Assembly: GCA_947380295.1 (NCBI GenBank)
Contig: CANCQK010000002.1
Coordinates: 136,557 to 200,556 of the forward strand
Length of the DNA: 64,000 nucleotides
DNA from: Bdellovibrionales bacterium
GTDB taxonomy: Bacteria > Bdellovibrionota > UBA1018
Direction: 5' to 3'
Within the stretch, counting starts at the first letter, position 1, and each line of letters begins with the position of its first letter. The notes under the pieces were generated by a model, which saw only the letters and a list, made by a program, of their open reading frames with translations, was not told the DNA's origin and did not search any database. The position numbers were made by a program, and so were the translations under genes. Below, one piece after another: positions 35,080 to 44,462 of this stretch.

Positions 35080-36641
35080 CGGGTACCTTCGGGAATTAAG
35101 CTGTGACCAGTGACTTCTTTTGGAATTTCTAGGTTCATCATGTCGCACAAAGTGGGCATGACGTCGCTGAGCCCGCCATCGCGAAGAGCAATTCGTGATG
35201 ACTTAGGGGCGATCGAAGAATTAGGGGCAATCCAAATCGCCGGTACAGGGTTGAGAGTATGCTGAGTGTGGATCTGTCCGTGGGCATCACACATTTCCTC
35301 AGCGTTTCCGTGGTCAGATGTAATCAGGACATTGTAGCCCGATCTTTCTGCCGCGCCCACGACTTGAGACAGACATGTGTCCAAAGTTTCCATAGCTCGG
35401 ACGGTGGCTTCATAATTGCCTGTGTGCCCAACCATGTCAGCATTGGCGAAATTCATCAGGATGAAGTCATGTTTTTTTGAGAGAATTTGCTGGCTAGCTT
35501 GCTCAGCGATTTGAAAGGCGCTCATCTCGGGTTTTTGATCGTAGGTTTCTACTTCTTTTGGAGAAGGGATTAAGATGCGGTCTTCGCCCGAAAATGGTGC
35601 CTCACGTCCACCGTTGAAGAAAAAGGTAACATGGGCATATTTCTCGGTTTCAGCTAATCGAAGCTGGGTGAGTTTCTTTGCCTCAATCCACTGTCCAAAG
35701 ATATTATTTGAGTTTTGGGGAAGGAAAGCAGCTTTTGCTTCCGTCATCTTTGCGTCGTAGACAGTCATCCCAGCATAAGCGCTAGGTGAAAAACCGCGGC
35801 CACGATCAAACTCGTGGAAGTCTTTTTCAATGATTGCGCGGGTAATTTCGCGAGCGCGATCAGAACGATAGTTAAAGAAAATAACGCTATCGCCGTCCTG
35901 CATTGCTGCTTTTGAGTTCAGAAGGACGGGCTCAATAAATTCGTCTGTTTTTCCATTTTGATAGGAGGCTTGAATGACTTGAGGTGCGGTGGATTGGGTG
36001 GGTGCAATCTGTCCCGTCATGGCTTGATAGGCTCGTGCAACTCGTTCCCAGCGCTGATCGCGGTCCATGGCCCAATAGCGCCCCATGACAGTCGCGATGG
36101 TCGCGCGGGTCAATGAGGAGTCTGAGAATGTCGGATGATTTAAAAGTTTTTCAATATATTTGGGTGACGAGTTCGGGGGAGTGTCTCTTCCGTCCAAAAA
36201 GGCGTGAATACTCACATGTGGAACTTTCATCTCCGCGCAGAGGTCTAGGAGTGCAAGGAGGTGATCGATATGGCTATGTACGCCGCCGTCTGAGAGGAGC
36301 CCCATTAAATGAATGCGGCCAGTCTTGCTTGCTCCAGTTTCAATTGCATCACGGAGAGTTTGATTTTTTGAAAACTCGCCGTCACGAATCGATTTAGAGA
36401 TTCGCGATAGATCTTGGTAGATAATCCGACCTGCTCCCATAGTCATGTGACCTACTTCGGAGTTCCCCATGACTCCAGCTGGGAGTCCGACTGCTTCTCC
36501 ACTCGTCATGAGCTGAGAGTGCGGGTATTTCTTCAATACTTCATGAAAAAAAGGCATCCGTGCATTACGGATTGCATTAAAGGGAGAATCTTTGCCGATG
36601 CCGAAGCCATCGAGCACGATGAGAATTGCGCGGTGATTCAT
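35073..36641 (-). CDS. gpmI: 2,3-bisphosphoglycerate-independent phosphoglycerate mutase
   Basis: Glycolytic enzyme interconverting 3- and 2-phosphoglycerate, of the alkaline-phosphatase superfamily with two Mn ions. LIVLDGFG opens it, the catalytic serine lies in VMGNSEVGH, and the metal ligands in ITSDHGNAE and FANADMVGHTG are intact. It is 522 residues, as usual. It sits in the minus-strand operon between rlmH (75 bases upstream) and pfkA, so two glycolytic steps are linked to ribosome-assembly genes. Confidence 0.95.
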   Translation of the reverse strand: MNHRAILIVLDGFGIGKDSPFNAIRNARMPFFHEVLKKYPHSQLMTSGEAVGLPAGVMGNSEVGHMTMGAGRIIYQDLSRISKSIRDGEFSKNQTLRDAIETGASKTGRIHLMGLLSDGGVHSHIDHLLALLDLCAEMKVPHVSIHAFLDGRDTPPNSSPKYIEKLLNHPTFSDSSLTRATIATVMGRYWAMDRDQRWERVARAYQAMTGQIAPTQSTAPQVIQASYQNGKTDEFIEPVLLNSKAAMQDGDSVIFFNYRSDRAREITRAIIEKDFHEFDRGRGFSPSAYAGMTVYDAKMTEAKAAFLPQNSNNIFGQWIEAKKLTQLRLAETEKYAHVTFFFNGGREAPFSGEDRILIPSPKEVETYDQKPEMSAFQIAEQASQQILSKKHDFILMNFANADMVGHTGNYEATVRAMETLDTCLSQVVGAAERSGYNVLITSDHGNAEEMCDAHGQIHTQHTLNPVPAIWIAPNSSIAPKSSRIALRDGGLSDVMPTLCDMMNLEIPKEVTGHSLIPEGTRC

Positions 36642-36716
36642 GATTGAAACCTCGGCCGTAAATTACAGCCAAAACGCCCGAGAAACAAGCATGATCTAAT
36701 TTTAAAACAGTGTTCG

Positions 36717-37214
36717 TTAAGAGCCGCTGTTGTGGTAGGGGTGCCCCTTCAGAATACTATGAGAACGGTAAATCTGCTCGAGCAATACGACGCGCGCGAG
36801 CTCGTGCGAAAGCGTTTGAGGCCCTAAGCTGAAACAACCCTGTGCCTTGGCTCTCACCTGACCGGAAAATCCGAGACTACTCCCGATACAAAGAACCACT
36901 GAAGGAATTCCAGTGGCCTCCCAGTTTCGCCATTGCTGAGCCCAGTGTTCGGAGCTTTGGCTTTTGCCTGCCTCATCCAATAGAAAAATCAGGTGTCGTG
37001 AATGAGTTGCGCTTTGGATGCGTTCGATCAGAATTTCTCCTTCCCTCTCCTGGATCCGAGCCCGGGTGGTTGGAGCTTTATCTGGAACGCTGAGTGGCTT
37101 GAGTTCAACTTCCTGGACAGGCGTCCAGGTGCTAGATAACTTTTTATAGTAATCTGCAGTCTCACGCAGGCCGGGCGTCTTCAGCTTTCCGAACGCAAAA
37201 AGAAAAATCTGCAT
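36717..37214 (-). CDS. rlmH: 23S rRNA pseudouridine1915 N3-methyltransferase RlmH
   Basis: A small SPOUT methyltransferase of 165 residues that methylates pseudouridine 1915 of 23S rRNA in assembled 70S ribosomes. The family's landmarks are clear: IFLFAFGKLKTPGLRETADYY at the start in broken form, LLDEAGKSQSSE, the knot glycine CIGSSLGFS, and the C-terminus HELARVVLLEQIYRSHSILKGHPYH (in pieces). It follows rsfS by 11 bases in the operon; this rsfS-rlmH order is very common in bacteria. Confidence 0.95.
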   Translation of the reverse strand: MQIFLFAFGKLKTPGLRETADYYKKLSSTWTPVQEVELKPLSVPDKAPTTRARIQEREGEILIERIQSATHSRHLIFLLDEAGKSQSSEHWAQQWRNWEATGIPSVVLCIGSSLGFSGQVRAKAQGCFSLGPQTLSHELARVVLLEQIYRSHSILKGHPYHNSGS

Positions 37215-37225
37215 GACAGATTTAA

Positions 37226-37651
37226 TTAGTTGAGGAGACTTGCTCCGGGACCGTAGAATTCTGCTGGGATCTGAACTTTTGGAGCATCAGCCCAGAGATT
37301 TTCAAGGTCATAATACTCACGTAGAGCATCGAGGAACACGTGCACCACTACGTCACCAAAGTCCATCAGCACCCAGCGCCCATCAGAATAGCCTTCTGCC
37401 GAAAGTAAACCGTGAGATTGTGAGCTCATGGTTTTTTCGACTGAGTCAGCAACTGCTTGGACCTGTCGGTCAGACATCCCGCTGCAGATCACAAAGTAGT
37501 CAGTGAATCCGGAGATATCAGTCAGATTAAGAATTTTGACATTCTCTGCTTTTTTATCGATAGCGGCACGTGCGCAATCCAAGGCCTTTTGACAGGAAAT
37601 TTGGTCTGCGGCTGAGCGTTCTAATTTATTCACGGTTCGTTCTTGAGTCAT
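37226..37651 (-). CDS. rsfS: Ribosome silencing factor RsfS
   Basis: RsfS (RsfA, DUF143) binds ribosomal protein L14 and prevents subunit joining in starvation. The 141-residue protein has the family phrases KILNLTDISGFTDYFVICSG and GRWVLMDFGDVVVHVF. It overlaps the 3' end of nadD by 26 bases, so translation is probably coupled, and precedes rlmH. This neighbourhood, obgE-nadD-rsfS-rlmH, is a classic bacterial order. Confidence 0.95.
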   Translation of the reverse strand: MTQERTVNKLERSAADQISCQKALDCARAAIDKKAENVKILNLTDISGFTDYFVICSGMSDRQVQAVADSVEKTMSSQSHGLLSAEGYSDGRWVLMDFGDVVVHVFLDALREYYDLENLWADAPKVQIPAEFYGPGASLLN

Positions 37652-38362
37652 GTGGGGTACCTATACCATAAAGTTGTTGAATCTTCAAATAGGCCTCAAC
37701 CTCGGGAAGCAGCGATGATGGCGGCGGGGCGCCGTGAATCATAATTTCTCTTCGGATTTGGGTTGAGGAAAGATCAGGGGCATCTGTAGCGACTGAATGA
37801 ATGAACGCAGTTGAATTCCGTACTTTCCACAGATCAGTGCGAACAGGTTCAATTAGGCCACTTGCGCTCAAAAGTTGAAGAGCCTTTTGGGCGAGGTCAC
37901 TTCCGTTGGGCTTGCGATGAAGTACAATCCAGTGACACAAAGATAAAATTTCAGGGAATCGATGCCAGCTCGGTAGGTCCTGAAATTGATCTGCTCCAAG
38001 CACGAATGCTAGGCGGGGATATTGGCTACTTAGTTCTTGAAGGGTGTCAAAGCTATAGCTAGCGCGACCTGGGTCCTTCTGAGATCTTTTGAGTTCGATC
38101 TCATTCACTTGGATTAATTTTTGAGAGGCTTCTGGGATGCGATGCTGAAGTGAGGGGCCAAAAGCAAGTCTCGCCATTTGGGTCCTCTGCGGGGCGCTAG
38201 CTTGAGCAGGCTTATGTGGAGGACTTGCAGAGGGGATGATCAGTACGTTGCGGACACCTGGGTTTCGTAAGATGCCTGCTACAGCCTCGCGATGTCCAAG
38301 GTGAGGAGGGTCCATTCGGCCACCAAAGATGGCTGTGACCTCACTCCATGCTGGACTCTGCA

Positions 38363-38363
<1 letters not shown>
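37626..38363 (-). CDS. nadD: Nicotinate-nucleotide adenylyltransferase
   Basis: NadD makes deamido-NAD from NaMN and ATP. It is a nucleotidyltransferase with the HxGH motif in FGGRMDPPHLGHREAV (usual form GGxFDPxHxGH, here Met for Phe), the SSTQIRR motif near the C-terminus, and FVLGADQFQDLPSWH. It is 245 residues. Its start shares one base with the obgE stop, so the two are coupled. Its 3' end overlaps rsfS. Confidence 0.93.
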
Positions 38364-39514
<1,151 letters not shown>

Positions 39515-39632
39515 CTAAGTAAATTGCAGCTCTTTAGCCCTGAGTAACAGGGATCAGACGATCAGGTTTAGGATCGCGTTCCGATAAAGCGTGTTAGCCG
39601 AGTAGAAGGAATTCAGACGACCAAACTGCCGC

Positions 39633-39890
39633 TTAGGCTGCTGGGTAAACGGATACTTGCTTACGAGTCTTGTCGAATCTTTCGAAGGTCACAACGCCTT
39701 CGATCAGAGCGTACAAGGTGAAGTCACGGCCTAGACCAACATTGCGGCCTGGGTGAAACTTGGTGCCGACCTGGCGAACCAAAATCTCACCAGTGTTGAC
39801 TACTTGTCCACCGTAACGTTTAACGCCGCGCATTTTTGGATTACTATCGCGACCGTTTTTAGAACTACCACCCGCTTTTTTGTGTGCCAT
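39633..39890 (-). CDS. rpmA: 50S ribosomal protein L27
   Basis: The 85-residue L27, whose N-terminus reaches the peptidyl transferase centre. It opens [15 protein letters not shown] and has [20 protein letters not shown]. No N-terminal extension of the Firmicutes type is present. The start has a GAGGG site about 10 bases upstream. It is 195 bases downstream of rplU, an unusually long gap with hairpins. Confidence 0.97.
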   Translation of the reverse strand: MAHKKAGGSSKNGRDSNPKMRGVKRYGGQVVNTGEILVRQVGTKFHPGRNVGLGRDFTLYALIEGVVTFERFDKTRKQVSVYPAA

Positions 39891-39929
39891 GGCTTAAAAC
39901 CCTCGTGACCGTTCCCATCACTAATTCTA

Positions 39930-39956
39930 GTGGAGGCTTCTAGGGTCTTTCGACCC
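39930..39956 (-). promoter_or_regulatory. Paired hairpins in the rplU-rpmA spacer
   Basis: Read on the minus strand, GGGTC-GAAA-GACCC (39943-39956) is a five-pair stem with a GNRA-type tetraloop; about 15-30 bases on, CACTA-GAAT-TAGTG is a second small stem. Both lie just ahead of the rpmA start in the transcript. They could be an autoregulatory or processing element of the leader. No known class was matched. Confidence 0.35.
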
Positions 39957-40085
39957 AAGGACTATGGTCCCAGTCCTAAATTGGTTAAAATCTCTTCAAA
40001 AACTAAAATACCGTGTGATTGGTATACCCATACTCTGAACCGGTCTTCCTGGCAAGAAGATCGACTTTAGCGGCGTCTGCTCAGT

Positions 40086-40556
40086 TTAGCTAGCAGCTTT
40101 TGGAGTAGCAGTCTTCTTGCGGGAAATTCGGGATGGACGACTAAAAGCCGGTCCCTTAGCCTTCAAGTGTGACTGGAACTTAGATAGCTTCTGAGTTTTC
40201 TCTTCAGCGCTCAATGATACTTGATCGCCTGAGCCGTTGTTGACAGAAGTTACCAAAACTTGGGTGTAAAACTGGCGGTGGCCTTGAGTACGGCGATATT
40301 GCTTACGGCGCTTCATCTTGACGATCAAGATTTTTTCGCCGCGGCCTTGGCCGACAATTTCGCCAGAAACTTGGGCGCCCTGAATCAAAGGCTTACCCAA
40401 AGTGATTTGGGAGCTCTCGGTTCCTGGTTTGCTCAAGAATAAGACTTCGCTAAAGGTCAGAGATGAACCCACTTCGCCTTCTTGCTTTTCGACCTGCAAG
40501 ATGTCGCCGGGTTGCACACGATATTGCTTTCCACCTGATTGAATGACTGCGTACAT
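40086..40556 (-). CDS. rplU: 50S ribosomal protein L21 with C-terminal extension
   Basis: L21 core is residues 1-~103 (YAVIQSGGKQYRVQPGDIL; then KMKRRKQYRRTQGHRQ). The remaining ~50 residues form a basic, Lys/Ala/Ser-rich tail (QSHLKAKGPAFSRPSRISRKK in part) not seen in the ~103-residue E. coli protein. Such tails occur in some lineages. It is the first gene of the minus-strand operon. The start codon follows an AAAGG at about 15 bases, so the Shine-Dalgarno is loose. Confidence 0.95.
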   Translation of the reverse strand: MYAVIQSGGKQYRVQPGDILQVEKQEGEVGSSLTFSEVLFLSKPGTESSQITLGKPLIQGAQVSGEIVGQGRGEKILIVKMKRRKQYRRTQGHRQFYTQVLVTSVNNGSGDQVSLSAEEKTQKLSKFQSHLKAKGPAFSRPSRISRKKTATPKAAS

Positions 40557-40763
40557 AGGCGCTCGAAACTGCCTTAAAGGTTTAGAACTGTCAAGCGGTT
40601 TTCAGTGGGAATCAGGTTGAAACTTTAGATGGTGGCCCGTTTTGGAGGTGAGAGGCCCTTGTTGACGTTTGTATTCAATCTTTTCGGTTGTTTTGGTGGT
40701 CTCCGGCCAGGTCTTGATTGTTTTTGTCCAGGCGGGGAAGAACAATTCTTCGCCGACTATTAG

Positions 40764-40792
40764 TTGACTATTATGGTTATATATGGAATAGT
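40764..40792 (+). promoter_or_regulatory. Possible promoter of the USP lipoprotein gene
   Basis: TTGACT (40764-40769), 17 bases, then AATAGT (40787-40792), a weak 4/6 -10 element, sits 34 bases before the ATG at 40827. No regulator site was recognised. Confidence 0.35.
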
Positions 40793-40826
40793 TACGGGCG
40801 CCTGTTTGTAGAGAGAAGTTTTAATT

Positions 40827-43124
40827 ATGAAGAAATCTTTAACAATTTACGCTGCATTGATCTTATTTTCATTTGTTCTGGGCGCCTGTCAGCCGGCACA
40901 GCCTGGGGACTCGAGGCGCAATGGTTCGAGGACTGGGAGTCACGGTAGTTGTGGGCATGGTTGCAGTGGCGTTCATTCTGTCCGACGGCGGTCTTTGCCG
41001 GAGAATGCAGTCCAAGCAGCGGAGCGAGTTCGTCAGGATCTCGATTTTCTCGCGCACGAACTTGCCCAGCGCTGGGACTCAGCCGAAAAACCCTCCCAGA
41101 GTGGGCTTTATTCGGATTTAGGTCTCAGCAACTTGGGGAATACTTGTTATGCCAACGCTGCTAATAAACTGATTTGGGCGGTCCATTTAGGCGGCAATGC
41201 TCAGGGCATGAACTGGAGCGGGTTACGCTTTAACCAGGGGCATCTTATGAGCTCCCGCAAGGATGAGAATGGAAATGATGTTTTCGATCTGCTGATCGCA
41301 AAGCAACCTAAATCTAGCCAGGGGCATGAAGAGCACCTCAGAAATTTGTTTGAGAGCTTTGAGGATTACGGGGAAAAGGGTACCGGAGGGAGGCGTTTTC
41401 TCGGGGATCATGGCAAAACTAGCTTTGAGCAGCATGACTCTGCGGAGTACCTCGGTCGAATTCTCGATGTGATCGGCCCAACGTGGGCTAGGCAATTTGG
41501 CTTTTTTCGAGAAGGTAAGAAAATTATTTTTGATGACGGCTGGAAATCATCCCATTCCGATGGTTCCACGCAATTTAAACGGACGGACAGTGAATCTCAC
41601 GGCATCTATTTTTCCTTACACATCAACGGCGCTACAGAGTCCTTACAAGATGCTATCGCGGCTTCTAGGGAGGGCGAACGGTTGGTTGGGAGCAATCAAG
41701 CTGTTAAGGATGATGGTCATAGCATGGGCGACGCCACCCTACATCGCTACCTCATTCTTGATGAAAAAACCGGAAAGCTGCCCTCAAAGTTGGTCTTTTC
41801 TCTAAAGCGGTTTGGTTTTAATGGTGCCACGGGGAAAGCGGAAAAAATTGTTCGACCGATTGAAGTCCCTCAGAAGCTTGAGTTTAGCTATTCTCCAAGT
41901 GAGCACGAAATTGCCCGCGAACAAGAAAAGAGTTACTTGCTCAGGCTCAGAGCTGCCGTCGTTCACACAGGAACAACTGAAGGCGGTCATTATTACGCTT
42001 ACGTTGCTCAGAATGAGAACCAAGACTCAAAAAATCTGGTCTGGTTTAAACACAACGATAGCGTGGTCTCTCGAGTGAAAACGAACGAGGTTTTTGAAGA
42101 TCTTAAAACTCAGGGTTACTACTTTCTTTACGAGCGGTCACCGTTGGGTGAAGCAGGGAGCCATGCTCCAGTTCAACCTTCAGTGACTGGGTTGAGTGAG
42201 CTCCTGAGGAGTCAGAAGTGGGTGGTGGGTAGTTCGGGGGCTGGGACACCAGGGTCGTTTCAAGCTCCTGGGGGTTTTGAAACCTTTCAGGACGTTTTGA
42301 ATCCCCCGCGCTCTGCCAGAGGCTGGGAACTTGGACTTAGTCAGTTTGATGACGAGCTTGTGACTGCGACCAGTGGGAGATCGGTGCACTACGATCCTGT
42401 GAGGCATCTTTTTGGTGAGATGCATGCTTTTGGACATGTTATGGGTGAGACAAGGAGCAATCAAAAGAAGCTCGGGTTTATTTTTCTGCATGGGTTATTT
42501 AATTACTACTTCGATCACTTTACGGGCTTCAATCCTGTAGTTCCGCGAAGAGCCGGATCGGCATACACAAATCGGAAAATGGTCGTCAATGATCGTGATT
42601 TTGAAACCTTTTGCAGAAAACGTTTTGGCGCGGCTGTTGTGAGAGCAATACGGCAAGGTACTCTTTCTCAGGATGCTCTTTGGGACTGCACGCAGGAGTT
42701 TTTAGATCAAATTCCGTCACATCAGCGGTCTGGATTTGATAATGATCAAATTAACCTCTGGTACGAAGCGGCGGTGTCTGAGTTTAGGAAAAATCCGCTC
42801 TTAGAGTTTCTAGGTGCACATTTTCAGGAGCAGAAAGTCAGACTTGAAAAGTTGCAGGCGAGAGCTCAAAGAGGAGTCCCGGCAGTCAGAATTTACGAAG
42901 AGGTTAAGCGATGCGACCAACAGCAAGAAATGCTCTTTCGTTGGATTGAACGCGTGGCGAACCATCTTAAGACTGAGTTGTTTGAGAGACTCAAGCAAGA
43001 GCAATCACTGAATCCTCAAGATAGTCAGTTCATTCAAAATCTCTCCAGATTAGTGCCAACCGAGTTTCGACAGAAGAGCGCTTTACTCGAAGTTCTGAAA
43101 ACCGAAGATATCAGTGGGGAGTAG
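40827..43124 (+). CDS. Lipoprotein with ubiquitin-specific protease (C19/USP) domain
   Basis: A lipobox LGAC (Cys21) follows a short hydrophobic signal, so the protein is probably anchored in the outer membrane or exported. Residues ~98-436 contain the USP signature set: the Cys box LSNLGNTCYANA (Cys107), QHDSAEYLGRILDVI matching the QQDxxEFLxxLLD box, LPSKLVFSLKRFGF, and the His box TEGGHYYAYV (His388) with WFKHNDSVVSRV (Asn410/Asp411, USP third-residue position). Order and spacing match eukaryotic ubiquitin-specific proteases; zinc-finger CxxC pairs are not seen. The last ~320 residues are unrecognised and partly coiled-coil-like. Expected activity: cleavage of ubiquitin or ubiquitin-like conjugates. 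Start ATG at 40827, with GAGAGAAG upstream. USP proteins are rare in bacteria, so transfer from a eukaryote is likely. Confidence 0.88.
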   Translation: MKKSLTIYAALILFSFVLGACQPAQPGDSRRNGSRTGSHGSCGHGCSGVHSVRRRSLPENAVQAAERVRQDLDFLAHELAQRWDSAEKPSQSGLYSDLGLSNLGNTCYANAANKLIWAVHLGGNAQGMNWSGLRFNQGHLMSSRKDENGNDVFDLLIAKQPKSSQGHEEHLRNLFESFEDYGEKGTGGRRFLGDHGKTSFEQHDSAEYLGRILDVIGPTWARQFGFFREGKKIIFDDGWKSSHSDGSTQFKRTDSESHGIYFSLHINGATESLQDAIAASREGERLVGSNQAVKDDGHSMGDATLHRYLILDEKTGKLPSKLVFSLKRFGFNGATGKAEKIVRPIEVPQKLEFSYSPSEHEIAREQEKSYLLRLRAAVVHTGTTEGGHYYAYVAQNENQDSKNLVWFKHNDSVVSRVKTNEVFEDLKTQGYYFLYERSPLGEAGSHAPVQPSVTGLSELLRSQKWVVGSSGAGTPGSFQAPGGFETFQDVLNPPRSARGWELGLSQFDDELVTATSGRSVHYDPVRHLFGEMHAFGHVMGETRSNQKKLGFIFLHGLFNYYFDHFTGFNPVVPRRAGSAYTNRKMVVNDRDFETFCRKRFGAAVVRAIRQGTLSQDALWDCTQEFLDQIPSHQRSGFDNDQINLWYEAAVSEFRKNPLLEFLGAHFQEQKVRLEKLQARAQRGVPAVRIYEEVKRCDQQQEMLFRWIERVANHLKTELFERLKQEQSLNPQDSQFIQNLSRLVPTEFRQKSALLEVLKTEDISGE

Positions 43125-43140
43125 TTGCCTCTCGGTTGCC

Positions 43141-43593
43141 CTAGTGTTTGGTTTCAGGATTGATTTGAGCCCGATCAAAGGAATTCGGGAAGAGTTCTTT
43201 AAATGGCATGACTTGGTACTCTCCGGATAAGTTTGCTGTGTAAACCTGGGTGTCTTGAGCAAATTCGGCGATGACTTGCCGGCACATTCCACAAGGAGGC
43301 CAAGGCGGTGTGGCGTCGGTAATGACCATAATTTCTGAAATGGTGAACGCTCCGCCAATTTCGCTGACGGCCTTTTGGATGGCCACTCGCTCAGCACAAA
43401 CCGTAGCCCCGTAGGATGCGTTCTCCACGTTGCATCCTCCAAAAGTACTCCCATCGGCCAGTCGGATCGCTGCGCCGACAGCGTACCCACTGTACCGAGA
43501 GTAGGAGCGAGATCGAGCAAGTTGAGCAAGTTCGTAAAGGTCTTTGAGCGCTTGAGGAGCCTGCTGGATCTGGAGCTTGGGGGTGTTGTTCAT
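43141..43593 (-). CDS. cdd: Cytidine deaminase
   Basis: Deaminates cytidine and deoxycytidine to uridines in nucleoside salvage. The zinc site is intact: CAERVAIQKA (Cys and catalytic Glu) and PPCGMCRQVIAEF with two cysteines. Length 150 is typical of the small, tetrameric type (CDA). Its start overlaps the punA stop by four bases, so it is the last gene of the deo operon. It converges with the USP gene, 16 bases apart. Confidence 0.95.
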   Translation of the reverse strand: MNNTPKLQIQQAPQALKDLYELAQLARSRSYSRYSGYAVGAAIRLADGSTFGGCNVENASYGATVCAERVAIQKAVSEIGGAFTISEIMVITDATPPWPPCGMCRQVIAEFAQDTQVYTANLSGEYQVMPFKELFPNSFDRAQINPETKH

Positions 43594-44441
43594 GCCTTGA
43601 CTGGTCCTTTGTGGGTGAGTTTTGGCAAGGTTGATAGGATTAAAGTCTTCATTTGGTCTGCAGTCTGAGCTGAGGTGTCGATCACTTCTTGGTGGCTGAG
43701 TTTGTGAGGTGACAATCCTGCGGCTAAGTTAGTGATGCAACTTAACCCTGCAACGCGGACTCCTAGGTGATTTGCTGCAATGCTCTCGGGTACGGTAGAC
43801 ATCCCTACAGCGTCTGCGCCTAGGGTTCTCAGCATTCGCACTTCAGCTGGTGTTTCGTAGGTAGGGCCGAGGAGGCCTGCATAAGTCCCTGTTTGGAAGC
43901 TGATTTTAAGTTCCTCTGCCGTTTTTTTGAAGGCGTCCAGACAACCGCGATGGTAGGCCTCTGACAGGTCCGGAAAGCGAGGTCCAAGTTGGCTCAAGTT
44001 AGGGCCCTTGAGGGGGTTATCACCCATCAGATTGAGGTGATCTTCAATGAACATGATGTCGCCTGGTCGGAATCGGGTGTTGACCCCTCCCGCCGCGTTC
44101 GTAAGGACTAAAGTGTGGATGCCGAGCCCGCAAATTGTTCGGGTAGGAAATACGACATCCTCCATGGAGTGGCCTTCGTAAAGGTGAAAGCGGCCTTGAA
44201 GCAAAACGACTGGGACTTGATTCATTTTTCCAATGATCATTTTGCCAGCGTGGCCTTCCACAGAGGGGTTGTGAAAGTGCGGAATTTGGGAGTAGGAGAT
44301 CGTCGTGGCGTCGGTGACGTGTTCGGCGATGGGGCCCAGTCCAGATCCCAAGATCAGTCCAATTTCAGGTTGAAGTTGGGTTTGCTTTTGGATGGATTCG
44401 ACGGCTTCTTTGATTTTTTTATAAATATTCATTTGTGACAT
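43590..44441 (-). CDS. punA: Purine nucleoside phosphorylase, trimeric type
   Basis: Phosphorolyses purine nucleosides to base plus (deoxy)ribose 1-phosphate. It has the family phrases GLILGSGLGPIAE, LQGRFHLYEGHSME, LTNAAGGVN, and PTYETPAEVRMLRTLGADAVGMSTVPE (in pieces), with Asn in TNLAAG. Length 283 fits the trimeric (class I) PNP. It precedes cdd and follows deoA by 21 bases. The start is the ATG at 44441, or the one nine bases later. Confidence 0.93.
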   Translation of the reverse strand: MSQMNIYKKIKEAVESIQKQTQLQPEIGLILGSGLGPIAEHVTDATTISYSQIPHFHNPSVEGHAGKMIIGKMNQVPVVLLQGRFHLYEGHSMEDVVFPTRTICGLGIHTLVLTNAAGGVNTRFRPGDIMFIEDHLNLMGDNPLKGPNLSQLGPRFPDLSEAYHRGCLDAFKKTAEELKISFQTGTYAGLLGPTYETPAEVRMLRTLGADAVGMSTVPESIAANHLGVRVAGLSCITNLAAGLSPHKLSHQEVIDTSAQTADQMKTLILSTLPKLTHKGPVKA

Positions 44442-44462
44442 CTTATAATCCTTTAGCTAAAA

